A stretch of 64,000 bases of DNA from Shimia gijangensis (GCF_900142085.1 NZ_FQZQ01000009.1:62001-126000); one strand, 5' to 3'; shown: positions 8,024 through 17,175, counted from the stretch's first letter. Notes: generated from the letters alone by a model not told the origin. Translations and numbers: made by a program.

Positions 8024-9268
8024 TCAGTCAAGGTTACCTTCTTCTTCCTCGGCCAACCGGGATTCGGTCTGCAGGACCCCGGATTGCGGGGCCCCAAGCA
8101 CGGGCATGGCCTGCCAGCTGCCGGTATCCTCTGGGGCAACCTCCTGGGCACGACGTACCAGAGCGACCACAGTCACCATAAAACAAAGGACCAACAGGAA
8201 CATCACGAACCCTCTTCCGTCAGCAATGCTGACCATATTTGGCCCAATCAGAATGCCGATGAACTGTCCGACGTTCAGAATGAACAACATGGTGCCGCTC
8301 GCGGCCACAATCTGAGAGGACTTTAAGTGATCATTCGCATGCGCCGTGCAGACCGCATACATCGGCAGGCTGGCGCCTGCGAGGATGCTAAATCCAACGA
8401 TCATACTGGTTGGCGATGCATCCAGAAACATCCACAGACAGGTGACGCCGCCAATCACGCCGAGCCCCGCAAGGACAAGTCTTCGGTCCGTCTTGTCAGA
8501 AATCCAGCCCACGGGGTACTGCACCAGTGCCCCAACAATCATGGCAATCACCAAAACCCCAGAAGCCTGCGCGGTTGTCATGCCACGCGCCAGGGCAAAA
8601 AGCGGCAAGGCAATAAACCACGCGGCCACCGCCGTGGCGCTGACGAAATTGCCGACAACGGCGGTTGGAGAAATTCCATAGAGCCGCCTGACGGACATGC
8701 GATCTGGCACTTCGTAGTCCGGGGCTTTGTTGCCCGACAAAAGAAGCGGCACGATCGATAGGGATATGAGAATAGACACCAACCCGAACAGCATATTGCC
8801 AGAAGGGTCGGGGGCGGCCACAAGTGCGGTTCCAATTGCGGGCCCCGCCATCCAGATCATAAAGTAGAGCGACAGGATCTGTGCCCGGTTCTTGTTTTCG
8901 GATTTTGCGCTTAGCCAGCTTTCGGTAATCACATAAAGCCCCGGATAACACACGCCCGCCAGAAACCGCATTGCCGACCAGGTCGCAGGATCTGAGGTCA
9001 ACAAGTGCAGGATTGCCGCGATTGAAACCAAGGATGCAAGCGCTGAAAAGGCACGAATATGGCCAACCTTTTCCACCAAACGTGGCGCTATCGCCGTGCC
9101 CGCCAAAGCCCCCAGGGGATAGGCTGCCTGCATGATTGAAATGGTCAAATCTGAGAACCCGAGGCCAGCGCCACGAATTGTCAGCAAAGTGACCAACAAT
9201 CCATTGGCCACCATCAGCATGATCATGCCCAGAAACAGGGCCCAGTTGTCATAAAGCGCGTTTTTCAT
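8024..9268 (-). CDS. MFS transporter
   Basis: A 414-residue major facilitator with about twelve membrane spans, starting MKNALYDNWALFLGMIMLM. Motif A-like GWISDKTDRRLVLAGLG lies between spans 8 and 9, and RLVEKVGHIRAFS is at the first-half equivalent. The start at 9268 places the first helix at the N-terminus; the longer frame from 9385 adds non-membrane sequence. It lies 144 bases upstream of dgcN on the same strand and could be the substrate importer of that unit, which is inference. It is divergent from mcl1. Confidence 0.85.
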   Translation of the reverse strand: MKNALYDNWALFLGMIMLMVANGLLVTLLTIRGAGLGFSDLTISIMQAAYPLGALAGTAIAPRLVEKVGHIRAFSALASLVSIAAILHLLTSDPATWSAMRFLAGVCYPGLYVITESWLSAKSENKNRAQILSLYFMIWMAGPAIGTALVAAPDPSGNMLFGLVSILISLSIVPLLLSGNKAPDYEVPDRMSVRRLYGISPTAVVGNFVSATAVAAWFIALPLFALARGMTTAQASGVLVIAMIVGALVQYPVGWISDKTDRRLVLAGLGVIGGVTCLWMFLDASPTSMIVGFSILAGASLPMYAVCTAHANDHLKSSQIVAASGTMLFILNVGQFIGILIGPNMVSIADGRGFVMFLLVLCFMVTVVALVRRAQEVAPEDTGSWQAMPVLGAPQSGVLQTESRLAEEEEGNLD

Positions 9269-9442
9269 TCCATCGCCTTGCACTGTGTCGAAATCCTGTG
9301 CGCGTCTGTTTGCGGCAACAAAAACGCCGCCGCACTGCGGCACAGAATGCTGCAGTGCAAAATCTGCTTGCGCGCCGGGGCGCAATTTAATAACGCTTCA
9401 CCCAACCAGAACGTAATTTCCTTACCAAGAGGACCAATTCAT

Positions 9443-10402
9443 ATGAGCTTTCGCACGCAACCTGCCGCCCCTGCCCGTCCAAACCGCTGCCAGTTGTTTG
9501 GCCCCGGGTCGCGCACTGAATTGTTCGAAAAAATGGCCAAGTCGGCTGCGGACGTGATCAACCTTGATCTGGAAGACAGTGTTGCACCCGGTGACAAGGA
9601 TATTGCGCGTAAGAACATCATTCAGGCCACCCACGACGTAGACTGGGGCAATAAGACCCTGTCGGTGCGGATCAACGGTCTGGACACGGAACACTGGTAC
9701 AAGGATGTTGTCGAGCTGTTGGAAAACGCCTCGGACCGTCTGGACCTGATCATGCTGCCAATGGCGGGCTGCGCAGAAGACGTTTATGCGCTTGAAGCAC
9801 TGGTCGCTGCGGTTGAAAAAGCCAAAGGCCGCAAAAAACCCGTCGGTTTTGAAGCGATCATCGAAACCGCCGCTGGTATCGCCCACGTCGAAGAGATTGC
9901 CGCTGCCAGTCCACGCATGCAGGCGATCAGCCTTGGCTATGCCGACTATGCCGCGTCGATGGGCATGCAAACCACTGGCATCGGTGGCACGCAGTCCAAC
10001 TATTACATGCTGAACGAAGGCGAAAAGCATTACACCAACCCATGGCACTGGGCACAGACCGCGATTGTCGCAGCGTGTCGCACGCATGGCGTGTTGCCGG
10101 TTGATGGCCCGTTTGGTGATTTCTCGGACGACGAAGCCTTTGTGGCACAGGCACGCCGCTCGGCCACGCTTGGCATGGTTGGCAAATGGGCGATCCACCC
10201 AAAGCAAGTCAAGCTGTCGAATGAGGTCTTCACACCTTCTGCAGAAGCCGTCGCCGAAGCCCGCGAAATTCTCGCCGAGATGGACAAGGCCAATGCGGCA
10301 GGCATGGGTGCCGTGACCTATAAGGGCAAGCTGATCGATCAGGCGTCGATGAAACAGGCGCAGGTGATCGTGGATCAAGCCGAGTTGGCTGCCCAGGACT
10401 AA
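9443..10402 (+). CDS. mcl1: L-malyl-CoA/beta-methylmalyl-CoA lyase
   Basis: A 319-residue CitE-like TIM-barrel enzyme. It reversibly cleaves L-malyl-CoA to acetyl-CoA and glyoxylate, and beta-methylmalyl-CoA to propionyl-CoA and glyoxylate, as used in the ethylmalonyl-CoA pathway of Rhodobacterales. Blocks seen are QLFGPGSRTELFEKM, the Mg-site NLDLEDSVAPGDK near residue 46, GFEAIIETAAGI near residue 135 and GKWAIHPKQ near residue 250. The length equals that of known Rhodobacter Mcl1. The ATG at 9443 has AAGAGGA upstream. A hairpin terminator follows. Confidence 0.93.
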   Translation: MSFRTQPAAPARPNRCQLFGPGSRTELFEKMAKSAADVINLDLEDSVAPGDKDIARKNIIQATHDVDWGNKTLSVRINGLDTEHWYKDVVELLENASDRLDLIMLPMAGCAEDVYALEALVAAVEKAKGRKKPVGFEAIIETAAGIAHVEEIAAASPRMQAISLGYADYAASMGMQTTGIGGTQSNYYMLNEGEKHYTNPWHWAQTAIVAACRTHGVLPVDGPFGDFSDDEAFVAQARRSATLGMVGKWAIHPKQVKLSNEVFTPSAEAVAEAREILAEMDKANAAGMGAVTYKGKLIDQASMKQAQVIVDQAELAAQD

Positions 10403-10423
10403 ATCTCCTCTTTATGAGTTTCG

Positions 10424-10453
10424 AAGGGGCGGAGCCATTGGCTCTGCCCTTTT
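10424..10453 (+). terminator. Intrinsic terminator of mcl1
   Basis: AAGGGGCGGAGCC and GGCTCTGCCCTT pair around an ATT loop with one mismatch, followed directly by a T-rich stretch (TTTTCCTTTG). It lies 22 bases after the mcl1 stop. Confidence 0.75.
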
Positions 10454-10472
10454 CCTTTGTCATAACGCTGGC

Positions 10473-11099
10473 ATGACAACGATCACTCTGCTTCACACCT
10501 CGGACGCACATGTACCAACGTTCCAAGCACTACAAACACGGTTGGCGCCGGACTGCACATTGGTACAGATCGTGCGTAGTGACTGGTTGGCTCAGGCCCA
10601 ACATCACGGGCTCAGCGATCCCTTACGACAGGAAATTGCAGACATCGTCAAAGAAGCACGCGGCACAGTGATCTGCACTTGTACAACTATCGGGCCTGCT
10701 GCCGTTGACGCAGGCGCCATTCGCGTAGACGCCCCGATGATGGAAAGGGCCGCAATAACAGGTGGAACCGTGTTGCTGGCCTATGCCTTGGAAAGTACCA
10801 AGGACACGTCCACAGAGCTGTTGAAGAGCGCTCTGGCGGCTCAGGGGCAGGATCAGGACATCCGACATCTGTTTTGTGGAACACTTTGGCCGCTGTTTAC
10901 GGCTGGTGAATTCGCGGCCTTTGTTAATGGCATTGCGAAAGCTGTGGAACGGGCAATATTAGAAAACGATGTGGACTGCGTGGTTCTGGCCCAAGCCAGT
11001 ATGGCCGACGCGGCGCCTTTGCTATCTCATCTGAATGTGCCCGTTTTTGCCTCACCGGAAAGCGCGATGTTGTTTGCGCTGGAGCGAAAAACAATATGA
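10473..11099 (+). CDS. Asp/Glu racemase-superfamily-like protein
   Basis: A 208-residue protein resembling the Asp/Glu/hydantoin racemase fold. The two half-site cysteine regions would be TVICTCTTIGPAA near residue 70 and the later DCVVLAQASMADAAPLLS near residue 168, where the second catalytic Cys is replaced by Ala/Ser. HLFCGTLWPLF near residue 130 holds another Cys. It may bind a substrate without being an active two-base racemase. It overlaps the following LysE-family gene by 4 bases (ATGA), implying co-translation and perhaps a link to amino-acid handling. Function not known. Confidence 0.6.
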   Translation: MTTITLLHTSDAHVPTFQALQTRLAPDCTLVQIVRSDWLAQAQHHGLSDPLRQEIADIVKEARGTVICTCTTIGPAAVDAGAIRVDAPMMERAAITGGTVLLAYALESTKDTSTELLKSALAAQGQDQDIRHLFCGTLWPLFTAGEFAAFVNGIAKAVERAILENDVDCVVLAQASMADAAPLLSHLNVPVFASPESAMLFALERKTI

Positions 11100-11692
11100 C
11101 GTTCGATGTGTTGTCCGCGCTGGCGGCTTTCTCCTTTGTGTCCTCGATTACGCCGGGGCCGAACAACCTGATGCTGATGGCGTCCGGCGCGAATTTCGGC
11201 TTTCGCCGCACCATCCCGCATATGTTGGGCATTGGTATTGGGTTCACGATTATGGTGGTTCTGGTGGGCATCGGTCTGATGCAGGTGTTTGATCAACTGC
11301 CTGCCACCTATCTGATCCTCAAAGTGTTTAGTGTAACCTATCTTTTGTGGCTCGCCTGGAAGATTGGCAACGCGGGTGCGCCGGATCGGGCGGGTCAGGT
11401 TGGAACTCCGATGACCTTTGTTCAGGCCGCTCTGTTTCAATGGGTCAATCCCAAGGCCTGGACCATGGCGCTGACTGCGATCACGCTGTATGCGCCAGAT
11501 CGTTCCTTGACGGCGGTTCTGTTGGTGGCGGGTATTTTTGGTGCAATCAACCTGCCAAGCGTCAGCGTTTGGACACTGCTGGGGCAGCAAATGCGGCGTT
11601 TGCTCAAACGTCCCCGGCTGTTGATTGCCTTTAACTGGACCATGGCGACTTTGCTGGTTGCCTCGCTCTATCCTGTGCTTTTCACTGGCTGA
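11096..11692 (+). CDS. LysE-family amino-acid exporter
   Basis: A 198-residue inner-membrane protein with about six spans. The N-terminal block SFVSSITPGPNNLMLMASGANFGFRRTIPHMLGI is diagnostic of the LysE/RhtB family, which exports amino acids such as homoserine, threonine or lysine. The second half has FQWVNPKAWTMAL, also typical. Substrate cannot be read from sequence. It overlaps the upstream racemase-like gene by 4 bases. Confidence 0.9.
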   Translation: MTFDVLSALAAFSFVSSITPGPNNLMLMASGANFGFRRTIPHMLGIGIGFTIMVVLVGIGLMQVFDQLPATYLILKVFSVTYLLWLAWKIGNAGAPDRAGQVGTPMTFVQAALFQWVNPKAWTMALTAITLYAPDRSLTAVLLVAGIFGAINLPSVSVWTLLGQQMRRLLKRPRLLIAFNWTMATLLVASLYPVLFTG

Positions 11693-11812
11693 TTAACCGG
11701 GGGGTCTGTTGAACATGCCAGCCTCTTGGCAAAACTCCCTGCTGCACGCATTATTGCAATTACCGAACGTCACCGTCATATAGCAAAACGCAGACCTGCT
11801 CCGGAGAGAGAC

Positions 11813-12775
11813 ATGACCAACTACCTCGATTTTGAAAAACCCTTGGCGGAAATTGAAGGCAAAGCCGAAGAGTTGCGCGCATTGGCGCGACAGAATGAGG
11901 AAATGGATATCTCTGACGAAGCCGCGGCGCTGGATCGCAAGGCCGCTGAGATGCTGGAAGATCTTTACAAAGATTTGACTCCCTGGCGGAAATGTCAGGT
12001 CGCGCGGCATCCCGAACGACCACACTGCAAAGACTACATCGACGCCTTGTTCACTGAATATACGCCCCTAGCAGGGGACCGGAACTTTGCCGATGACCAT
12101 GCCGTCATGGGCGGGTTGGCACGGTTCAACGACACGCCTGTGATGGTGATTGGCCATGAGAAAGGCAACGACACCAAATCCCGGATCGAACGCAACTTTG
12201 GCATGGCACGCCCGGAAGGCTATCGCAAAGCGATCCGCCTGATGGAAATGGCTGACAAGTTTGGCTTGCCGGTCATCACGCTGGTCGACACCCCCGGCGC
12301 CTATCCCGGTAAAGGCGCCGAAGAGCGCGGCCAGTCCGAAGCGATTGCACGGGCAACCGAAAAATGCCTGCAGATCGGCGTTCCGCTGATTTCAGTGGTG
12401 ATTGGCGAAGGTGGATCCGGCGGGGCGGTGGCCTTTGCCACGGCCAACCGTGTCGCGATGCTCGAACACTCGGTTTATTCGGTGATTTCCCCCGAAGGCT
12501 GTGCGTCGATCCTTTGGAAAGACGCCGAAAAAATGCGCGAGGCAGCCGAAGCGCTGCGTCTGACTGCACAGGATTTGACCAAGCTCGGCGTGGCCGACCA
12601 GATCATCGACGAACCCAAAGGTGGTGCGCACCGCAATGCCAAGGCAGCGATCGAGTCGGTTGGCAAAGCCATCAGCAGCATGCTGAAGGAAATGGACAAT
12701 CAGGGGCCTCAACAATTGGTCAAAGCACGCCGTGATAAGTTTCTGGGGCTAGGCTCCAAAGGCTTGGCTGCCTGA
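11813..12775 (+). CDS. accA: Acetyl-CoA carboxylase carboxyltransferase subunit alpha
   Basis: A 320-residue alpha subunit of the carboxyltransferase that moves CO2 from carboxybiotin to acetyl-CoA, giving malonyl-CoA for fatty acid synthesis. Motifs are [33 protein letters not shown] near residue 64, [17 protein letters not shown] near residue 127 and the oxyanion segment [12 protein letters not shown] near residue 200. [12 protein letters not shown] follows. The ATG at 11813 is preceded by GGAGAG. The length is normal for the family and it is single-copy in this window. Confidence 0.97.
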   Translation: MTNYLDFEKPLAEIEGKAEELRALARQNEEMDISDEAAALDRKAAEMLEDLYKDLTPWRKCQVARHPERPHCKDYIDALFTEYTPLAGDRNFADDHAVMGGLARFNDTPVMVIGHEKGNDTKSRIERNFGMARPEGYRKAIRLMEMADKFGLPVITLVDTPGAYPGKGAEERGQSEAIARATEKCLQIGVPLISVVIGEGGSGGAVAFATANRVAMLEHSVYSVISPEGCASILWKDAEKMREAAEALRLTAQDLTKLGVADQIIDEPKGGAHRNAKAAIESVGKAISSMLKEMDNQGPQQLVKARRDKFLGLGSKGLAA

Positions 12776-12812
12776 TCTTTCCCTGCCCGACGGATCGCAT
12801 TAGTCTGCGGCC

Positions 12813-14144
12813 ATGTCGGGTATTCTGAGCAACACCACTTTTCGCCGTCTGTTTGCGGCACAGGTCGTGGCCCTGACGGGCACGGGCCTGCTGACGGTGG
12901 CGTTGGGCCTGCTTGCCTATGATCTCGCGGGTCAATCGGCGGGCGCGGTTCTGGGCACGGCCTATACGATCAAGATGATTGCCTATGTCGGCCTGTCGCC
13001 AGTGGCCGGGGCCATCGCGGCCCGGCTGCCGCGCAAGCAATTGCTGATCGTCATGGACCTTGTGCGGGCGGGTGTGGCCTTGTGTTTGCCGTTTGTGGAT
13101 GCGGTCTGGCAGGTCTATGTCCTGATCTTCCTGCTGCAATCCGCTTCGGCAACTTTCACGCCTGCCTTTCAGGCGGTGATTCCCGATGTTTTGCCGCACG
13201 AGGCTGACTATACGCGGGCCCTTTCGCTGTCGCGACTGGCTTATGATCTGGAAAATCTTGTGTCCCCGGCGCTTGCGGGGCTGTTGTTGTTGGTGATGGA
13301 TTTTCATTGGCTGTTTGCAGGCACAGTCGTCGGCTTCTTGTGGTCCACTTTGTTGATCCAGATCGCCGACGTACCCCCGTTAAAAACAGACATTCAAAGA
13401 CCGTTCTTTGAACGGGTGACACGTGGCAGCTGGATTTACCTCGCGACGCCACGATTGCGCGGACTTCTGGCGTTCAACTTTGCGGCGGCTTCGGCAGGCG
13501 CGTTTGTGTTGGTCAATACAGTTGTTATGGTGCGTGTGATCTATGATCTGGGAGAAAGCCATCTGGCCTATGCGATGGCCGCTTTTGGGGCGGGTTCAAT
13601 GCTGGCCGCTTTGAGCATTCCGCGCCTTCTGGACTACGTTTCCGACCGCAAAGTCATGAGCCTGTCGGCTTTTGCGCTGTCGGTTCTGACATTGTCACAC
13701 GCCATGTGGTTCCTGGTTAACGGTGCCTTGCCGTGGCACTTGTTTCTGCTGGCATGGTTGGCAGTTGGCGTTTTCTATTCGGCGATCCTGACGCCGTCAG
13801 GGCGGCTGTTACGGCGATCTGCACATTCCGAAGACCGCCCCGCAGTGTTCACTGCGCAATTTGCCCTAAGCCATGCCTGTTGGCTGGTGACCTATCCGAT
13901 GGCTGGCTGGGTCGCAAAACTGGCCTCTTTGCCAGTGGCCATGGGCGTTCTTGGCATAATGGCCCTGATCGCCACTGTGACGGGGTTACGGCTGTGGCCT
14001 CAGTCCGGGGAAAAGAATGTCGCCCATTCACACCCAGACCTGCCAGAAGACCATCCGCATCTAAAAGCCCACAACGGAGCGCGGCACCACCTACATGAGT
14101 TCGTGATTGACGATGCGCATCGGGTTTGGCCCACACAGGGTTAA
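12813..14144 (+). CDS. MFS transporter (EntS/DHA3-like)
   Basis: A 443-residue major facilitator with about twelve membrane helices. The pattern LFAAQVVALTGTGLLTVALGLLAYDLAG at the N-terminus, GAIAARLPRKQLLIVMDLVRAGVALCLP, and ALSLSRLAYDLENLVSPALAG resemble the DHA3/enterobactin-exporter-like branch. The last 45 residues are polar and His-rich (HSHPDLPEDHPHLKAHNGARHHLHEF), which suggests a cytoplasmic tail that could bind metal. The C-terminal tail is unusual for the branch. Substrate unknown. Confidence 0.85.
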   Translation: MSGILSNTTFRRLFAAQVVALTGTGLLTVALGLLAYDLAGQSAGAVLGTAYTIKMIAYVGLSPVAGAIAARLPRKQLLIVMDLVRAGVALCLPFVDAVWQVYVLIFLLQSASATFTPAFQAVIPDVLPHEADYTRALSLSRLAYDLENLVSPALAGLLLLVMDFHWLFAGTVVGFLWSTLLIQIADVPPLKTDIQRPFFERVTRGSWIYLATPRLRGLLAFNFAAASAGAFVLVNTVVMVRVIYDLGESHLAYAMAAFGAGSMLAALSIPRLLDYVSDRKVMSLSAFALSVLTLSHAMWFLVNGALPWHLFLLAWLAVGVFYSAILTPSGRLLRRSAHSEDRPAVFTAQFALSHACWLVTYPMAGWVAKLASLPVAMGVLGIMALIATVTGLRLWPQSGEKNVAHSHPDLPEDHPHLKAHNGARHHLHEFVIDDAHRVWPTQG

Positions 14145-14156
14145 TTTCAAACGGCT

Positions 14157-14807
14157 TTAGCGCGCCAACATCCGAAGACCCTGGGTCACATCAGAACGTA
14201 CGGCAAGCCGCAGTCCCGGCTCATCCCCAGCTTTAAGAGCTGCGATGATCAGGCGGTGGAAGTGCGGTGGGTCGCTTTTGCGCAAACGTCCATACAGTGC
14301 GCGCATGGTCGGGCCCAACTGAAGCCAGACAGTTTCTGCCATAGCCAGCATCGCCGGGGCCTGAGCCCGCAAATAAAGGGTGCGATGAAATTCGAGATTG
14401 GTTCGGATATAGGCCACGGCATCGCGGTTCTCGACGGCTTGGGTGACATTGCCATTGATCGTCTGCAACCGATCAATCAGCGCCATATGGGCCCGAGGCA
14501 AGGCCCGACTGGACAGTTCAACCTCAAGCAAAGCCCGCAAGGCTGCCAGTTCTTCCATGCGCTCGCTGGTCAGCTCTGGTGTCGATACCCGGCCCGAGTT
14601 GGACAGGAACAGTGCCCCCTCTGCCACCAACCGCCGCACGGCTTCGCGCGCGGGCGTCATGGACACTTCAAATTCCTTGCCAATGCCGCGCAGGGTCAAG
14701 GCCTGCCCCGGCGCAATCTCACCGTGCATAATGCGGGTCCGCAAGCGTCGGTAAACCCGGTCATGGGCGGAACTGGACAGGTCATGAGGGCGGTTTTGTG
14801 ACAGCAT
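14157..14807 (-). CDS. GntR-family regulator, FCD (FadR) subfamily
   Basis: A 216-residue regulator. Residues about 15-80 are a winged helix (AHDRVYRRLRTRIMHGEIAPGQ, MTPAREAVRRLVAEGAL). Residues 90-210 form an all-helical FCD ligand domain, including ALRALLEVELSSRAL and the segment NLEFHRTLYLRA. The ATG at 14807 lies 1 base from a perfect 24-base palindrome (14809-14832), which leaves no room for a usual ribosome-binding site and suggests a leaderless or repressor-covered start. The ligand is probably an organic acid, as in other FCD proteins, but is not determinable. Confidence 0.9.
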   Translation of the reverse strand: MLSQNRPHDLSSSAHDRVYRRLRTRIMHGEIAPGQALTLRGIGKEFEVSMTPAREAVRRLVAEGALFLSNSGRVSTPELTSERMEELAALRALLEVELSSRALPRAHMALIDRLQTINGNVTQAVENRDAVAYIRTNLEFHRTLYLRAQAPAMLAMAETVWLQLGPTMRALYGRLRKSDPPHFHRLIIAALKAGDEPGLRLAVRSDVTQGLRMLAR

Positions 14808-14808
14808 G

Positions 14809-14832
14809 CATCATTTGTGATCACAAATGATG
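14809..14832. promoter_or_regulatory. Perfect 24-base palindrome, probable GntR operator
   Basis: Each arm is CATCATTTGTGA followed immediately by its exact complement, with central TTGTGATCACAA. It fills most of the 31-base gap between the GntR start and the stop of the upstream metallopeptidase gene. Position and symmetry fit autoregulation by the FCD-type GntR protein. Confidence 0.75.
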
Positions 14833-14838
14833 TTCCCG

Positions 14839-15531
14839 TCAATCTTCAAATCGGTAACGATGTAATTCCTCGCCGCTTTTCCGAAGCCAGCGACGTTGTT
14901 CGAGGTAAGGGCCATGTATGTCTTCAACCCGCGCCCAAAAGGCGGGTGAATGGTTCATTTCTGCTAAATGAGCGACCTCGTGGGCGGCGACATACTCCAG
15001 CACACCGGCCGGTGCCATCACCAACCGCCAACTGTACATCAACGCCCCGGCCGAAGAGCACGATCCCCACCGAGACCGCGTATCGCGCAACGTGATTCGA
15101 GTGTACTTCCGACCGAGCCTTTCTGCGTATCGATCCGAAGCTGCCGCCAGTCTTTCGCGAGCGATCTGTTTCAAAAATCCCTGAACCCTTGCCGCCGTGC
15201 GATCCGCAGCACCCGGCACAAGCATTTCCCCGTCCTGAACACGAATCGAACGTCCGGTGCCGTCACGCAGGCGCAACAGGCGACCTTCAACCGGCAGATC
15301 AATGCCAAGAGCAACGCGTACCCGGTCAGGCCGCTGGTCCAGCTGGCCACGTACCCAGGCTTCTTTTTCGCGCACAAATGCGAGCCCTTCCCGCTCGGGC
15401 ACGCCTTTGGGAAGCGTCAGAGACACCCGCCCGTCAAGCCGCGACACCCGCAAGCTGATCCGACGCGCACGCGCCGATCGGCGCAATGTGATCGAAATCG
15501 GCGGATTACCGGGTAGGAAATGTTGCGTCAT
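14839..15531 (-). CDS. YgjP-like zinc metallopeptidase (DUF45/M48 type)
   Basis: A 230-residue cytosolic protein with the zinc motif HEVAH (AAHEVAHLAEMNHSP, residues about 180-195), preceded by DTRSRWGSCSSAGALMYSWRLVMAP, the other YgjP family block. The N-terminal half (LRRSARARRISLRVS) is the typical basic strand region. The start at 15531 (TGGAG upstream) gives the family N-terminus. The proteolytic substrate is unknown. It ends just before the palindrome and GntR gene. Confidence 0.9.
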   Translation of the reverse strand: MTQHFLPGNPPISITLRRSARARRISLRVSRLDGRVSLTLPKGVPEREGLAFVREKEAWVRGQLDQRPDRVRVALGIDLPVEGRLLRLRDGTGRSIRVQDGEMLVPGAADRTAARVQGFLKQIARERLAAASDRYAERLGRKYTRITLRDTRSRWGSCSSAGALMYSWRLVMAPAGVLEYVAAHEVAHLAEMNHSPAFWARVEDIHGPYLEQRRWLRKSGEELHRYRFED

Positions 15532-15641
15532 GCACGCTCCAGACTGTGAATAGGCGTTATACCCTTTGACACGCCGCAACTCTTATGGCAGTTGGCCCGA
15601 ACCGTCGACAAGACTTGAAAAGAATTTGAAGGGGATTTCTA

Positions 15642-15965
15642 ATGCCCAAGGAAGAATGGGGCGTCAAACGCATGTGCCCGACCACCGGCAAGCGTTTCTA
15701 CGACCTGAACAAGAATCCAATCGTCAGCCCGTACACCGGCGAAGCGGTTGAAATCGAAAACGGCAAAAGCCGTATGATCGCAGCTGACGCAGAGGATGCG
15801 GCAACGCTGAAAGCCAAGGCTGCTGAAGCAACTGATGGCGATGATCTGCTGGACGATGACTCGGTTGATATCGAGCTGGAAGACGACGTTCTGGATGACG
15901 ACGATGATGGAAATGTCTCGTTGGACGAAATCGCAGACGTCGCGTCGGAAGACGACGACAATTAA
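15642..15965 (+). CDS. TIGR02300 family protein (FYDLN acid domain)
   Basis: A 107-residue protein. Its N-terminal 40 residues hold GVKRMCPTTGKRFYDLNKNPIVSPYTGE, the hallmark of the TIGR02300/FYDLN_acid family of alphaproteobacteria. The rest is extremely acidic (runs of Asp/Glu), likely disordered. The family has no assigned function. A good ribosome-binding site (AAGGGG) precedes the ATG. It lies just upstream of tRNA-Ala. Confidence 0.92.
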   Translation: MPKEEWGVKRMCPTTGKRFYDLNKNPIVSPYTGEAVEIENGKSRMIAADAEDAATLKAKAAEATDGDDLLDDDSVDIELEDDVLDDDDDGNVSLDEIADVASEDDDN

Positions 15966-16050
15966 TCTTTCCGGGGCTGGATTTTTTCACTTGATCCCGC
16001 CCCGGCAAGCGCCTAAGTAAGCGCGCACAAGCAGAGATGCTTGTTGGTTT

Positions 16051-16126
16051 GGGGCCTTAGCTCAGCTGGGAGAGCGCTTCGCTGGCAGCGAAGAGGTCAG
16101 GAGTTCGATCCTCCTAGGCTCCACCA
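16051..16126 (+). tRNA. tRNA-Ala (anticodon GGC)
   Basis: A 76-base cloverleaf. The acceptor GGGGCCT pairs with AGGCTCC, with discriminator A and encoded CCA at 16124-16126. The D arm is AGCTCAGCTGGGAGAGC, the anticodon arm CTTCG-CTGGCAG-CGAAG with anticodon GGC, and the T arm carries GTTCGATCC. Confidence 0.97.
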
Positions 16127-16363
16127 AATCCTTTCAACCTTGATATAAAAATAGTGCGAATTCGACGCACGGGGTTGCTCTGCGATTTTCTGCGTTTGCG
16201 AAGGCCACCTTTTTGACGGAGCCGGTGTCGCCAAACGCGCTGGCCGTCTGTCATTTTGCGAATTGTTTTGGACAGCGCATTGCCACCAACGCAGCCATGG
16301 AGATTTCGCTAGCTGCCCATAGCTTTACTGGTATCCTGTTCCAAACTGAAAAGGATACCCGTT

Positions 16364-17095
16364 ATGAAGCGCTTGACCCTCACCTTAGTTCTATGTGCCG
16401 CCTTGCCTTGCGCAGCTGTTGCAGAAGGCCTGTGGAGTAAGGTCAAGAAAGGTGCGTCAGACACCGGTCAGGCAATTGGCAACACCGCCGGGGATGTGGG
16501 AGACGCCGTTGGTGACGCGGCCAGCAAGACAGGGGATGCAATCAGCGGAGCGGCCAAAGCCGTTGACGATGCGGTCAGTTCGACTGCCGAAATGGTCACA
16601 GATGAAGAAACCCCGGAAATGACTCGTCAGAGAATTGATGGTGTGGCGACCGAGTCTCTTGAGTTGCTGTTTACATCAAACCCCGAGGCCAGGGCGCTCT
16701 ATGAAGTCAGCTTTGGCTATGCGGTGTTTGATGCACGCCAAGTGACTTTGATCGGCGCCACAGCTGGATATGGGCGGGGTGTTGCTGTGGTCAAAGAGAC
16801 CGACGCCAGAACCTATATGAGCATGGGAACCGGCGGTGTTGGCTTGTCCCTTGGTATCGGTGGATTCGATCGAAAGATCGTGGTGCTTTTTGAACATGAA
16901 GACCTATTCAGGCAATTTGTTGACAATGGGTACGACGCCACGGCCGAAACCGGTGCGATGTTTGGGGACGACAAAGAAAGCCAGGCTGTTCGGTTCGTGA
17001 ATGGGAGGTCGATTTTTGTGCTGACAAAGAAGGGCTGGAAAGTATCGGCCTCGGCTGCTGGCACCAAGTATTGGAAAGACGCCGATCTGAACTAG
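16364..17095 (+). CDS. Secreted SYLF (Ysc84) domain protein
   Basis: A 243-residue exported protein. The signal peptide spans residues 1-20 (MKRLTLTLVLCAALPCAAVA). It is followed by an Ala/Gly/Asp-rich helical repeat of the type DTGQAIGNTAGDVGDAVGDA, then the SYLF lipid-binding domain with SFGYAVFDARQVTLIGATAGYG and SMGTGGVGLSLGIGGFD. SYLF domains bind phosphoinositides in eukaryotes; bacterial versions are periplasmic or outer-membrane associated. Given the inositol-lipid-type cluster at 35-46 kb, possible inositol-lipid binding is worth noting but is unsupported beyond family homology. Confidence 0.87.
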   Translation: MKRLTLTLVLCAALPCAAVAEGLWSKVKKGASDTGQAIGNTAGDVGDAVGDAASKTGDAISGAAKAVDDAVSSTAEMVTDEETPEMTRQRIDGVATESLELLFTSNPEARALYEVSFGYAVFDARQVTLIGATAGYGRGVAVVKETDARTYMSMGTGGVGLSLGIGGFDRKIVVLFEHEDLFRQFVDNGYDATAETGAMFGDDKESQAVRFVNGRSIFVLTKKGWKVSASAAGTKYWKDADLN

Positions 17096-17175
17096 ATAGA
17101 GCGCAACAAACACCCCTTTGCCCGTCACGGTGAAGTGCTGTAAGGAGGGGCCTTCTTAGTCTGGAAGCGCGAAAA

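Noticed and set aside
9422-10378. 318-codon minus-strand open frame opposite mcl1
   Set aside because: Mirror frame of a certain gene; no family content.
15969-16010. CCGGGGC/GCCCCGG inverted repeat after the TIGR02300 gene
   Set aside because: The loop is over 20 bases and there is no T tract after the second arm; too weak to call a terminator.
16213-16440. 75-codon open frame between tRNA-Ala and the SYLF gene
   Set aside because: No ribosome-binding site or family pattern, and it overlaps the SYLF signal peptide in another frame.
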